From: Datura wrightii
Lineage: Eukaryota; Streptophyta; Magnoliopsida; Solanales; Solanaceae
Length of the DNA: 64,000 nt
Direction of reading: 5' to 3'
Assembly: GCA_035772735.1 (NCBI GenBank)
Contig: JASDFA010000027.1
Span: 152,146,001-152,210,000, forward strand
Numbering within the stretch: the first letter of the stretch is position 1; every line of letters starts with the position of its first letter. The notes under the pieces were generated by a model, which was given only the letters and a program-made list of their open reading frames with translations, was not told where the DNA came from and searched no databases. The position numbers and the translations under genes are program-made. Below, piece after piece: positions 36,517 through 48,331 of this stretch.

Positions 36517-38758
36517 TGTCACGACCTGAATGGAGGTCTGATTCACAACAGGGACAAGGAGCCCCGAGAGACCCTATGTTGACCCATGGCATAAGCATAC
36601 ATCTAACTCAATCAGTAAAACTAAATAAATCGACACGATAATCATAGGAGAACTCTAGATTTAACTTAACATCATAATACACAATCTGAAGCTGAATATA
36701 TCCACATGTTTGAAAATCCTCTAAACATGATGAGTTGATGGGACAAGACCCCAACTAACTCAACCAAACTGAAACTAAAAATACATAGAAAAAGTCTGAA
36801 TAAGTATAGTCCTCGAGGAATGAGGACTCACCAACAACATAAGATGCTAGCTCTTAAGACGACTATGAACGGGGCTGAACCTAAGAGCCGAGTTCTGTAT
36901 CATGAAATGATACAAGATAGGTTATGCGATCAGTACGTGGAATGTACCAAGTATGCAATGTAAGTAAAACCGCTTAAGTAAGTAAAATCATTTTCAAATA
37001 TGCATAATGTAAAACATTACAATAAGAATCTGAGAGTAGGTCTTGCATGCATCCTCTTTGAAATCACGATCTCATTATAACATAATCATAACATCATAAC
37101 TGTATCGGTTGACTCAAAGCTGAAATCTGGTAGTCATGAGTGAAACTGAACATTGAGTAAATTCCGCTTTAGAAATTATATAGATATAGAAATCTCCTGA
37201 ATGGTAAATATGCATAACTTAAATCATGAGGAAGAATGGGAGACTCGTCTTTTAATCGACATAACATGATAGAGTTTACGTGGTCCCAACTATCACACTC
37301 AAGTGGGTAGAGCCATCCAAAGTCTTGCCAGGGCTAGGGACGATACTATGATATCAATATCAAGCTCGTGGGCTAAATAGGGCTGGGGGATAGTTCACAA
37401 GGGAGGTCCCCAAGTAATGTATATAATTGTATAAACCTACATTGTCGCGCAGTTCTGAGGCATAGGGTGATCGACCTTAGCTTACTAGGAGCTAGACACT
37501 TCTCCAAAAAACATGCATGTGCTCTACATTTTTTTTCAACGAAGCTCAACATCGTCTGTTGAAGAAGCTCATAAATCAAATATATGTCAAATATGAAATC
37601 ATGCATATGACAAGCATTAACTCAAACCATACCACAAGCTAAAAGATAATTGGGAGTCTTCAATCCAAAACCATATGGTAAGCTTAATTCGGGAAATCAT
37701 AAATCATACTTTGAACATGTGGGCATTGCCCAAAGCTTTACCATGCTTGAAGATAATCAATTCACATTGAAAAAATGATTACAAACATGGGTAGCTTGAA
37801 AACATGCTTTTCATCGTATTATCTCATCATAATCATACATTCATCTCAAATATCTTCTTTCATGAACTTTTCATCAATGGGCTTTTTAATTCATAAAACT
37901 TGAGACATGCTTTTCAATTGAAAACAATATAAAACATGCCCATGCTTCATAATTTGATAGTAGAAACATATTTAAATCATACCCATGCGGAAAATTTAGG
38001 AAAGTCATGCATTGAGTTAAAACCCCATAGATTTGACATAGAAATCTCATGATTTGGAGAAGGTTTGGGCATGGGTGGTAAAGAATTCACCCATTCATAA
38101 TCTTACATACCCGTTGGTAGCTGATTCTTACACTTCTTTGATAGCCCAAGAAGAAATTGAAGAGGATTAAAGAACACTAAGCTTGATCACCCTCTCTCAC
38201 CTTCTACCTTGCATGCATGAATGAATATGGCCTAAAATGAACTTAACCCATTTAAAATTCATCATTCATAACTCATAACGATGTAGATTAGGACTTAGGA
38301 TCTAAGGAATTATGAAAAAGCCCTTACTAGATTCACAGAAAACAGCTGTTAACAGGTCCCAACGAGGGACCTAACGACTCGTGGAGTGTCCATCTGGTAC
38401 ACTGCCTCTTATGTCTTCAGGGCTCTTCACGTGTGACTTAATGATCCATTACTGGTGGCCACAACTGGTGGTCACCACCTGTTATGTCCATTGTCTCTTT
38501 TCTCCTCTTTACTCAAACACCACTCCCTACGACTGACCTAACGAGTCGTGGGGCCTCACCACGACTTGTAGTCATGTTTGTGCGGAGTCAACTTCCTAAA
38601 TTGTCAACTCTTCACTTGGACCTCACCACGATTCATATCACGATTCGTGGGCTGCACCAACGGGTCACCTCATGACCCGTTCTGTGACATATTGCCAAAT
38701 TTTAACTTTTCTCTGTTTTAACTCCCGGGTCTGATCTTTGAGCTGTTGAGATATAACA
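36517..38758 (-). repeat. Element H 3' LTR (left copy, 2242 bp)
   Basis: It starts TGTCACGACC and ends GAGATATAACA, then the polypurine tract. It aligns with 41343-43594 and more distantly with 512-2822 of A, so H and A belong to the same family. Confidence 0.9.
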
Positions 38759-38774
38759 ATATCTCCCCCTTGGG
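38759..38774 (-). other. Polypurine tract of element H
   Basis: Reading minus, CCCAAGGGGGAGATAT precedes the 3' LTR start TGTTATATCTC. It is nearly identical to the tract of A. Confidence 0.82.
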
Positions 38775-39003
38775 AACATTCATCCTCAAATGTTGGAAAA
38801 CATAGAGAAAATCAAAGAAATGCAATCATCACATTCAAATACTGGTCATTTAAGCTGAAAAACTGACGGAATGACTATGTTCTATTCAAACTACAAAGCT
38901 TAATTGAATTCAAGAATCATATATACATCCACATACCAAAAGAAACCTGGGAACATGAACTAAACATGAAAACTAAATAGAGTTTTAGGTCAAAACTTAT
39001 GCC

Positions 39004-39884
39004 TTAAGCTTGAACTAAGCTGGCAGAGAATAAATGTGGATATTTAGCCATCATATTCGCTTCGGCTTCCCCCGTAGCTCCCTCAACATATTGATTCCTC
39101 CATAACACTTTAACTGCAGCTACTTCCTTGTTCCTTATCCTTCGAACCTGACGATCTAATATTTCTACCGGAACCTCCTCATAACTAAGGTTGTCTCTCA
39201 CACCAACACTATCCACCGGGACGACTTTAACTGGATCACCCAAACACTTCTACAAGAGCGATACATGGAAAACAGGATGCACAGAAGCTAATTCTAAGGG
39301 CAACTCCAATTCATAAGCCACCTTGCCAACATGTCTCACAATCCAGTACAGGCCAAGATAGAAGAGACTAAGTTTTCCCTTCTTTTCGAACCTCATCACT
39401 CCCTTCATGGGAGACACCTTCAGGAATACCCAATCATCAACTTCAAACTCAAATTCTCTTCTTCTCACATTGGCATAGGACTTTTAGCGACTCTGAGCAG
39501 TTTTCAACTTGTCCTTATCAACTGGACCTTCTCCAAGCTTCATGAATTGAATCTGGTCCTATCATTGCTGCTTCACCTACCTCGAATCAACCAATGGGCG
39601 ATCTACACCTCCACTCATAAAGAGCCTCAAAAGGCGCCATTTGAATACTTGAATGATAGTTGTTATTGCACGCAAACTCGATAAGAGGCAAATGATCATC
39701 CCAACTACCTTTGAAGTCAATCACGCATGCCCTTAACATGTCCTCGAGAGTCTGAATTGTCTGCTCCATTTGACCATCCGTTTGCGGGTGAAATGTTATG
39801 CTGAGCTTAACCTGAGTACCAAGCCCTTTTTGAAATGACTTCCAAAACTGGGAGTTAAATTAGGTACCTCTGTCTGATATAATG
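39004..39884 (-). pseudogene. Element H integrase C-terminal half and chromodomain-like tail
   Basis: The frame 39243-39004 is open and holds the chromodomain-like tail, with ILDRQVRRIRNKEVAAVKVLW and a YPHLFSASLVQA end before TAA. The integrase parts are 39468-39250 (SH3-like region, VSPMKGVMRF and YELELPLELASVHPVF) and 39769-39587 (MEQTIQTLEDMLRACVIDF and beyond). The core begins only at the second acidic motif (SDRGT) near 39870. It is joined to protease at 39879-39884, so the N-terminal half is gone. Confidence 0.85.
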
Positions 39885-41143
39885 TAGCCCCCAGATCTAA
39901 CAAAGCATAAACACCAAGATGGAGAACTCGTAACATACTAGTGACAACATCCGAGGAGACCTCCTGCTCTTGGCTGGATGCTAAGGGATAAAATCTATTC
40001 TAGCACTGACCGCCACCTGTGCTGATAGATGACCCTTATATGCTAAGCGTACAGGTGGGGCTGCTGAACTAGAAGCTGGGCCTTGGCCCCCATCATGAAC
40101 CTGTCTCACTGTTGGGTAATCCCTGATCATGTGTCCGGGCTTCCTACACTCAAAACAAGCACCTGTACTTGCTAAGTAATGGCCTGTGTGGCCCCAACAC
40201 ACATGCACAAGTTGGATATTAGAAACTACGGGTCTGCTGCTCTGACCCCTAGAGCCTGATGCTCGTCCCCTCTGATCGTGCCTCGATCTGGATGGCACAC
40301 TCAAGATGCTGGAACTGAAGATCTTTGGTGGTTCTGCTGTTGGTGCCCACCGCCTGACTTCGGCTATGAGAATCTATGGTCATCAATCCTAGCCCTCTTG
40401 TCCTCCCTCTCTCTCAAATGTGCCACCTCCATCTTCTGGGTTTACAAGACTATCCGAGGGAAATCCATATCCTGATGGAGCATAGCGTTCCTACAATCCT
40501 TGTCCAAATAGCCCGCTACTCCATGAACAAACCTACTCACCCACGCCCTATGATCCGCCATTAACTCGAGGCTTACTTCAATAGGCGGGTGAACCCAAGA
40601 GCATACTCCTGCACCGTCATCCTCCCTTGCTTCAAATTTATGAACTCTGCTGCCTTTAACTCCCTCATCTCACAAGAGAAGAACCAATCTAAGTGACAGG
40701 ACCTGCTCCTGCGGCCCTACTATCTTTCCTATGAAGAAAACAAATGTGTGCTACCCCTTTTAGCTGATACTAGGCCAGCTCCACAAACTCGACTCTATTC
40801 ACCCCCATGACTTGGGTGATCTTCACAATCTCATCTATGAACTCATGTGAGTCCTCATCTATTTCAAACTCGAGAAACTCTGGCGGGTTCATTCTCGAGA
40901 AGTCTCTGACTTCAGGCACCGATACATTGCCATTTTCAGAACATTCACAACTGCCTGTGGATTGACCTGAGCAGTCAAGGCCTGTGCAAGCATCTGAATA
41001 GCTACTCGAAACATAGCATGGGAAACCGGCTCTGGTGCCTAGTGCTCCTGAACTGGTGGGGCCTGCTGGTGCCCGTTTCCTTTTCCATCCTTGTGACCTT
41101 GTCCATTTTCATTCCTTCTACTATTTACTCCCTAGGGAGCCAT
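39885..41143 (-). pseudogene. Element H protease remnant and gag (broken)
   Basis: The protease ends right after its signature, which reads DLGAT, at the deletion junction. Upstream, the frame 40304-39981 has the serine/arginine-rich linker and a zinc knuckle CFECRKPGHMIRDY in which the last cysteine is tyrosine. The capsid region is broken. Gag starts at the ATG whose complement is at 41141-41143, but the fourth codon is TAG, so no product can be made from this start. Confidence 0.83.
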
Positions 41144-41326
41144 GATTCTGCAATCGCAAATAGCACGAATTAGAAGGATAGGGACACTTTTCATCACATC
41201 ACATAGATCAAGATACATTTCCTAAATGTATCATAGCCTCTTCGTCATAAGTGTGGCATGCTTCACACTCATTTAAAAGACTCTACTTAACGCGGCTTTA
41301 AGACACCCTAGGACACTTCAAACCTC

Positions 41327-41338
41327 GCTCTGATACAA
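41327..41338 (-). other. Primer binding site of element H
   Basis: Reading minus, TTGTATCAGAGC has one mismatch to TGGTATCAGAGC and lies four bases from the 5' LTR at 41343. Confidence 0.83.
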
Positions 41339-41342
41339 AGTT

Positions 41343-43594
41343 TGTCACGACCCGAACGGAGGTCCGGATCATAACACGGGACACGGAGCCCTAAGAGACC
41401 CCAAGTCAACCCATGACATAAGCATACATCTAACTAAATCAGTAAAACTGAATAAATCAACACAATAATCATAGAGGAAGTCGAGATTTAACTTAACATC
41501 AAAAGACACAATCTGAAGTTGAATACATCTATATGTCTGAAAAGCCTCTAAACATGATGAGTTAATTAGAAAAGACCCTAATTAACTCAACCAAACTGAA
41601 ACTGAAAATACATAGAAGAAGTCATAATAAGTCCAGTCCTCGGGGGATGAGGACTCACCAACAACGTAAGATGCTAGCTCTGAAGACTGACTATGAATGG
41701 GGCTGAACCTGGCAGCTAAGTCCTGTATCATTAAACGATATAGCATAGAGTATGCGGTTAGCAGGTGGAATGTACTGAGTATGCAAGGTAAGTAAAACCA
41801 CTGAAGTAAGTAAAATTATTTAAAGACATGCATAATGTAAAACATAACAATAAGAATCTGAGAGTAGGGCTTGTGTGCATTCTTTCTGAAATCATGATCT
41901 CATCATAACATAATCATAACATCATAATGGTATTATTTGACTCAAAGCATAATTTTGATAGTCATGAGTGAAACTGAACATTGAGTCAAACCTGCTTTAG
42001 AACATATATAGATATAGAAATCTCCTGAATAGTAAACATGCATAATTGAAATCATGAGGAATAATAGGAGACTCATGTTTTAACCAACATACCACGATAG
42101 AGCTTACGTGGTCCCAACTATCACACTCAAGTGGGTAGACCTATCCAAAGCCTTGCCAGTGCTAGGGATAATACTATGATATCAATTCAAGCTCGTGGGC
42201 TGAATAAGGCTGCGGGATAGTTCACAAGGGAGGTCCCCAAGTAATGTATATAATAGTATAAACCTACGTTTCTGCGTAGTTCTGAGGCATAAGGTGATCG
42301 ACCCTTAGCCTACTCTATGCTAGACACTACTCCAAAAAATATGCATTTGCTCTATATCGTTTTTCAATGAAGCTCAACATCGTCCATTGACGAAGCTCAT
42401 ATATCAAATACATCTCAAATATGAAATCATGCATATGAGAAGCTTTAACTCAAACCATACTACAAACTGAAAGATAATTGGGAGTCTTCGCTCCAAAACC
42501 ATGTGGTAAGATTAATTCGGGAAATCATAAATCATACTTTGAACATGTGGGCAATTTCCCAAAGCTTTACCATGCTTGAAGATAATCAATTCACATCGAA
42601 AATATGATTATAAACATGGGTAGCTTGAAAACATGTTTTCATCGTAATATGTCATCATAATCATACATTCATCTCAAATTGTTTTCATCAATGGGATTTT
42701 TAATTCATAAAACTTGAATCATGCTTTTCAATTGAAAACAATATAAAACCTGTCCATGCTTCATAATTTGATAGTAGAAACATATTTAAATCATACCAAT
42801 GTAGAGAATTTAGGAAATTCATGCATTGAGTTAAAACCCCATAGATTAGACATATAAATCTCATGATTTAGAGAGGGATTGGGCATGGGTGTGAAAGAAT
42901 TCACCCATTCATAACTCTACAGAATTGTTTGTAGCTGATTCTTACACTTCTTTGATAGCCCAAGAAGAAATTGAAGAGGAACTGAAGAACACTAAGCTTG
43001 ATCACCCCCTCTCACCTTCTACCTCGCATGCATGAATGAATATGGCCTAACATGAACTTAACCCCTTTAAAAGTCATCATTCATAACTCACAATGATGTA
43101 GTTTAGGCCTTAAGATCTTAAGAATTACAGAAAACTTTTTACTAAATTCATAGAAAATAACTGCGAGGTTGTTCCAATGAGGGACCTAATGACTCATCAT
43201 CAAGGGCCACAACTTGTGGAGTCGTCCATCAAGTACACTACATGTCAAGTCTTCAAGGCTCCTCACGGGTGACTTAACGATCCGTTACTGGTGGCCACGA
43301 CTAGTGGTCACCACCCGTTATGTCCATAGTTTCTATTCTCCTCTTTACTGAAACACCACTTCCCACGACTGACCTAACGAGTTGTGGGGCCTAACCACGA
43401 CTCATGGTCATGTTCGTGGGGAGGGAAATTCCCAAATTCCCAACTCTTCACCTGGACCTCACCACGAGTCATATCATGACTCGTGGGCTGCACCAACGGG
43501 TCACCTCATGACTCGTTCTATGATCTGTTGCCAAATTTTAACTTTTCTCTATTTTATTTCTCGAGTCTGTTCTTTAGGATTTCGGGGTATAAAA
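41343..43594 (-). repeat. Element H 5' LTR (right copy, 2252 bp)
   Basis: It starts TGTCACGACC and ends GGGGTATAAAA, a decayed form of GGGGTATAACA. It aligns along its length with the left copy, and both have small unshared indels. Degenerate CACGACTCATGG palindromes lie at 43380-43490. Confidence 0.88.
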
Positions 43595-43817
43595 GTTCAT
43601 TTGAGTGAAATACCAAACTCGAGCAGCTACTATGGACCCATTATTGTTGATTAGAACCACTTGCTGGTTCACCGGTTGGTAACAGTTTGAGCGAGCAACT
43701 GAATGGCTGCCCTGAACTCTGCGGTAGTCACTGAGTCATCCTGAGGGGCTGTCGGGGCGGTAGGGTAGGTTGATGAGCATTACTGGCCCTTCTCCCAATA
43801 CCACATTGTGGAGGCAT
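43595..43817 (-). pseudogene. Element G gag, N-terminal part
   Basis: Reading minus, the ATG at 43817-43815 gives MPPQCGIGRRASNAHQP and a proline/arginine-rich stretch, with stops, up to the insertion point of H at 43595. It continues on the other side of H at 36516. The start is chosen because it is the first ATG after the PBS and its beginning resembles that of the gag of F. Confidence 0.75.
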
Positions 43818-44021
43818 AATTAACTAAAATAAAACAAAGCACAAGTTAGGAGAACGTATTCTGAAATTGAATTTCAACGCATGATAAAGACTATGAATAA
43901 AAGGGAATTTTCCCAGTAACATCTCATCGTCTCCCCGTCATAACTGTTACGCGCTTCATACCCATGAAAGGGACTCTTTTCGATGTGGCTTTTAGACATC
44001 CGAGGATAATCTAAACCTAAT

Positions 44022-44033
44022 TCTCTGATAGAA
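44022..44033 (-). other. Primer binding site of element G (degenerate)
   Basis: Reading minus, TTCTATCAGAGA resembles TGGTATCAGAGC and has the right distance from the LTR at 44037. Confidence 0.65.
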
Positions 44034-44036
44034 GTT

Positions 44037-44084
44037 TGTCACACCCCAAGCTTACACCCTCTACAGAACACGGTACTTAGAGTC
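44037..44084 (-). repeat. Element G 5' LTR, first 48 bases
   Basis: TGTCACACCCC and the following bases align with the start of the left LTR at 29510. The solo LTR S begins at 44085, and the G LTR continues at 45709 after one copy of GAGTC. Confidence 0.85.
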
Positions 44085-45703
44085 TGATGTGTTGTGGATT
44101 TACAGCACTTTCGATGCTTAAAACTAAGAAAAGAGCACGGACTTAGGTGTATTTATGTGGATATAAGGTTGTTTTCCTTTGGTTACAGGATAAATTGGTG
44201 TTGGAGCTAAAAGAAGCAAAAAATAGCCTGAAGTCTGCAAAATAGGCTCAAAATGCAGTCCACAGAATGAGCCATAGGAAGGTCCTACGAGTCGTACTAG
44301 TGGCCGTGAAAAGTTGCAAAAGGCTAATGTTGAAGAGATGCAGTATACGAGTCTCAGTATGAGTCATACCAAACTTGTAAAAGTCGTGGTTATGAAGTCA
44401 TGAAAAGATTCAGAAGATTTGCATAAGAGGCTGACTCCTGCTATTGAAAGGAAGTACAAAACACGGAATGAAGGTACGAGGCGTACCATGGCGGCCGTGA
44501 TGAACTTCAAAAATATTTAAAAATCTAAGAGTCAAGCCACAGGAGCTTAGTATGAATCTTATGATGGAGGTACGTGTCGTACCAGGATCCAACACTTAGC
44601 TAAAATCCAGCTAGTCATGCAATGCACGAAAGGATGCTACGGACTGTAGGATCTCACTGCGGATCGTAGGTTGACTCGTGATGTGGGCGGAACCCGATAT
44701 GGAAATTCACCTTGTAAGCCTAGGAAAAGGATTTTGATGTCCGTATAAATACATTTTATGTTTTAATTTTTAGGAGATTTTTTTATCAGAGTAGATTTTT
44801 ATACGAGACATTATTGGAGATAACATTAGACAATTAAGATAAAGAGAGAATTGAGTTGATTTGACTTGTGGTCAACCTTTTCTTAAATTCTTCATGTTCT
44901 TTCAATTTGTTCTTCAAGATTTTGCTGATTAATTAAAGGAAGTGTTTTTCTCATTCATACTTATAAGTATTGATTTATGTTTTTAATCATGAATGCAATT
45001 CACAACCTTAAGACTATGAGAGGCTAAAACCTCCATAGCTAGGGTTGTGGGAACCATGGTGAATTAACAAGCTAGGGTTGCACAAAGTGTTTCTAAAACC
45101 AATACAAACACTTATATTGTATTGTCTTCATGCTTAAACGTTTCTTAAAAGTGTGTAACATTAGGACATGCCAGAATTCTTTACTTGCTTAGGTATAAGA
45201 GGTAGAGATTAGGAAAAGAGAATTACAATGGAGCCTTAATCTTGATGATCATTTTATTAACTCGAGCTGTTGTCACAGGGTATTTAAATCTGGAAATTAG
45301 TGATAATGGATAGTTTGAAACAACTCATGTGACTTGGTTGGGGGATTGAGTATAGTCATTCAATAAGGACTGGTCAATCGATTGAATGAACCTAAGTTAT
45401 CAGTTCTATAAGTAAGTATTGGTGATGATCACGAGTGTATACCCAAAACAGTTATGAACCCATGGGGAACACAAACCCCAGTTATCCTTTAATATTGATT
45501 CAAATCGGATTTTTGATAATTTTTTTTATTATTGATTTTGTTTAGAACCCCCCAACTTTGAAGTAACTACCTCATAAGTTCACTTACTTCCGTAATCTAG
45601 CTCTTCTATATTCCCTGTGGGATCGACCCCAACCTCTAGTTGGGTTCTTTATTGACAATGTCTGCTTCATACTTTAGTAAGAAATGTGGTTTAAGCATTA
45701 TCA
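44085..45703 (+). mobile_element. S: complete solo LTR of the K/S/L family (1619 bp)
   Basis: It starts TGATGTGTT and ends GCATTATCA and is flanked by GAGTC at 44080-44084 and 45704-45708. No internal region is present, so two LTRs have recombined to one. It is the only full-length copy of this LTR in the window; K (1-9655) and L (61145-62807) are incomplete. TATAAATA at 44744-44751 is a candidate promoter box. Open frames inside are short and have no domain. Confidence 0.92.
44744..44751 (+). promoter_or_regulatory. Candidate TATA box in solo LTR S
   Basis: TATAAATA lies about 660 bases into the LTR, a plausible place for the U3/R boundary. No other evidence of promoter activity can be seen. 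Confidence 0.35.
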
Positions 45704-45708
45704 GAGTC

Positions 45709-46318
45709 ATAAGTAACCCTAAGTCAAACCCTGGTCTATCATACACTAACATTTTGAGTAAACATAAAATATAGCGGAAGCTTAAAGTAACTATAAAACA
45801 TTTATGAAATAGAGATGGATCATAAAGTTAAAAAAACATTTGAGCAAAACTACAAGTCTAAAAAATCAAGTCAGTGTCTGAAAGCCATTACAACTAATGA
45901 GTTGCTGAGACAAGCCCCCAGCTAAATCCAAATCTAAATAGAAGAAATAAAGACTAAATAAAATAGCCTTCATCCTAAAAAAATGAGGACTCACCAAAGG
46001 GAACAACTGAAGTCTTCTGAAAGTGAACAACTAGCGAAGCTGAGACTGAGATCCTGCAGCTGTATCATAAAATGATACAGCATAAAAGTATGCATCAGTA
46101 CTTTAAATATACTGATTAAGTGAGAAAAAACTATACACAAGAAATAAAAGTGCTAAACTAAAAAGACATGCAATGACCAACTGAAGCTACTGAACTGAAA
46201 TAACTAAAATAACTGCGATGGTCTAAAAGTCATGCTCTGAATCTGAGATACCGGTCTGTAAGACTATACTAAAATCATAACTGTGTTGAGTAGTCTAAAA
46301 CTGATCTGAGTCTAAAAC
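45709..46318 (-). repeat. Element G 5' LTR, second part, truncated
   Basis: It aligns with about 29555-30150 of the left LTR and then breaks off. At about 46319 the sequence changes to the 3' end of the F LTR in plus orientation, without an LTR terminus of G. The missing part of the G LTR is about 1.7 kb. Confidence 0.8.
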
Positions 46319-46662
46319 GGGTACATTCAATGTACTGACTGCCTAATCTAAGCTATATCATTTCATGATACAGGCTCCGTATCCAGACTCAGTCTTGCCG
46401 CTAGCCAGATTCCTAGCATTAGTACTTCCTAATTAGATTTGGTGAGTCCTCATCTTTAAAGGACATTTCTATTTAGATATGTTAGATATTTTCAGTTTTC
46501 AGACTATAGAGAGTTAGTTAGGGTCTTGCCGCTATGTTATTTATGTTGATCTTTCATTTTACTTGAATGAGTTATATGTTTTGGTCATTCCATGGGTCGA
46601 CTTGGAGCCTCTCGGGGTTCTTATCCCATGTATCAATCTGGGCCAATGTTCGAGTCTTGATA
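46319..46662 (+). repeat. Element F 3' LTR, last part
   Basis: It aligns with about 23812-24251 of the F 5' LTR with a deletion of about 90 bases near 46530. It ends GTCTTGATA followed by the AGAAT duplication. Confidence 0.8.
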
Positions 46663-48087
46663 AGAATAATCAGGCAAGACAAGGATCCTATTTTGATAAA
46701 GTTGAAGGAAGCTGTACAGAATCAGAAGGTAGAAGTCTTCTCCAAAGGGGAAGATGGTGTGCTTCAATATCAGGATCGTTTGTTTGTACCAGATGTTGAT
46801 GACTTAAGAGATTGGATGTTGCTCAAGGCTCATTTTTCATGATATTCTATACATCTAGGTGCAGCAAGATGTACCGGGACCTACGGGAGGTCTATTGGTG
46901 GAGTGGTATGAAGAAGGAAATTGCAGCATTTGTGGCTAAGTGTCTGAATTGTCAATTGGTGAAAGTGAAATATCAATGACCTGGAGGTGTACTTCAATAC
47001 ATTTGTCTCCCTACTTGAAAGTGGGAAGATATTAATATGGACTTCATTATAGGGTTGCCTCACACTCATCGACAGTATGACTCTATTTGGGTGGTTGTAG
47101 ACAAGTTGACTAAGGCAGCTCATTTCCTACCGGTCAAAACAATCGATTCAGCGGAGGATTATGCTAAATTGTACATTCGAGATTAGTTCAGTGGCATGGA
47201 GTGCCCTTGTTCAACATATAAGATAGAAGTACTTAGTTTACCTCCCAATTTTTGAGATTATTTTAGAAGGGACTTGGTACTCAAGACAAGCTTAGCACAC
47301 CATTTCACCTGCAAACAGATGGTCAGGCGAATCAGACTATTTAGAATCTGGAGAATATGTTGAGAGCATGTGTGATCGATTTTAGAGGTATTTGGGATGA
47401 TCATTTGCCTCTCATTGAGTTTGCATATACTAATAACTACCATTTCAACATTCAGATGGCTCCATTTCAGGCTCTTTATGGGCGGAGATGTAGATCACCT
47501 ATAGGTTGGTTTGAAGTTGGTGAAGTTGCAATGATAGGAATAGATTCAGTCCATGAGGCTTTGGAGAAGGTTCAGCTTATAAGCGAGAGATTGAAGATAG
47601 CTTAGAGTCTCCAAAAGTCCTACGCAGATGTGAGTAGGGGAGAGCTTGAGTTTGAAGTTGATGATTGGGTGAAGGTGTCTCCCATGAAGGGAGTGATGAA
47701 ATTAAGAAAGAAAGGGAAACTCAGTCCCCGTTATGTTGGCCTATACCAGATTGTGAGACATGTTGTCTAGGTGGCCTATGAGTTGAAGTTGCCCTCAAAA
47801 TTGACTTCAGTTCATACAATCTTCCATGTATCGCTCTTGAGGAAGTGCATGGGTGATCTAACCTTGGTTGTCCCGGCGGAGAGTGTAGGTGTGAAGGATA
47901 TTCTTAGCTATGAGGTAATTCCAGTGGAAATACTTGATCATAAGGTTTGGAGGCTAAGAAACACAGAAGTAGCTTCAGTTAAGGTTTTGTTGAAGCATTA
48001 GCATGTTGAGGGAGCTATGTGGGAAGCCGAGCAGATATGATGGCTAAATACCTACATCTATTCCCTTCCGACATAGTTTCAGCTTGA
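46663..48087 (+). pseudogene. Element E integrase with chromodomain-like tail (broken)
   Basis: This continues E after F. The start lies in the RNase H-integrase spacer (QDKDPILIKLKEAVQNQKVEVFSKG). The zinc-binding part lies near 46800-46960. The core begins near 47038 with MDFIIGLPHTHRQYDSIWVV and VDKLTKAAHFLPV. The second acidic motif and the glutamate region near 47220-47340 are frameshifted. The frame 47357-47605 covers WDDHLPLIEFAYTNNYHFNIQMAPFQALYG. The SH3-like part and chromodomain-like tail (ILSYEVIPVEILDHKVWRLRN) run to the TGA at 48085-48087. Confidence 0.86.
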
Positions 48088-48317
48088 GGTACCAGTTTCC
48101 TCCCAATTACTCTATTCAGTTTCATGTTCAATTTATGTGTCTCTATTTCTTTCATGACAATGTACGTATGTACGATTCAGAAATTCAGTTCAGACACGTA
48201 GTTTAGTTGGAGTCAATCACTCCACCGGTTTTCAGCTTATATGTTCAGTATTTGAGTATGATGATTCCATTTCGCATATTTTTAGTTTGGTTTCCCATAT
48301 TTGAGGATGAATATTCC

Positions 48318-48331
48318 CAAGAGGGAGATAT
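48318..48331 (+). other. Polypurine tract of element E
   Basis: CAAGAGGGAGATAT precedes the 3' LTR start TGTAATACC at 48332. It has one change from the tract of F. Confidence 0.8.

Larger units (their letters stand above)
36517..43594 (-). mobile_element. Element H: internally deleted minus-strand chromovirus in the gag of G
   Basis: The left LTR is 36517-38758 and the right LTR 41343-43594, nearly equal in length. The internal region of 2.6 kb has a polypurine tract, chromodomain-like tail and integrase C-terminal half, then jumps to protease and gag. RT, RNase H and the integrase N-terminal half are missing. Flanks are GTATA (36512-36516) and GTTCA (43595-43599), a weak candidate duplication. 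The gag of G continues on both sides in the same orientation. Confidence 0.88.
29510..46318 (-). mobile_element. Element G: minus-strand chromovirus in the 3' LTR of F, hosting H and S
   Basis: The left (3') LTR is 29510-31905. The internal region runs 31906-36516, is interrupted by H, resumes at 43595-44036, then the right (5') LTR starts at 44037. That LTR is interrupted by solo LTR S after 48 bases and truncated at about 46318 after roughly 0.65 kb. It has the same domain order as A. Because the right end is missing there is no target-site duplication to read. Confidence 0.87.
22038..46662 (+). mobile_element. Element F: chromovirus inserted in E, its 3' LTR disrupted
   Basis: The 5' LTR is 22038-24251. 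The internal region 24252-29254 has PBS, gag, protease, RT, RNase H, integrase, chromodomain and polypurine tract in order. The 3' LTR starts at 29255, is broken at 29509 by G, and only its last ~340 bases return at about 46319-46662. The outer ends are marked by AGAAT. The plus orientation is the same as E, and it is the least rearranged internal region of the nest. Confidence 0.88.
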
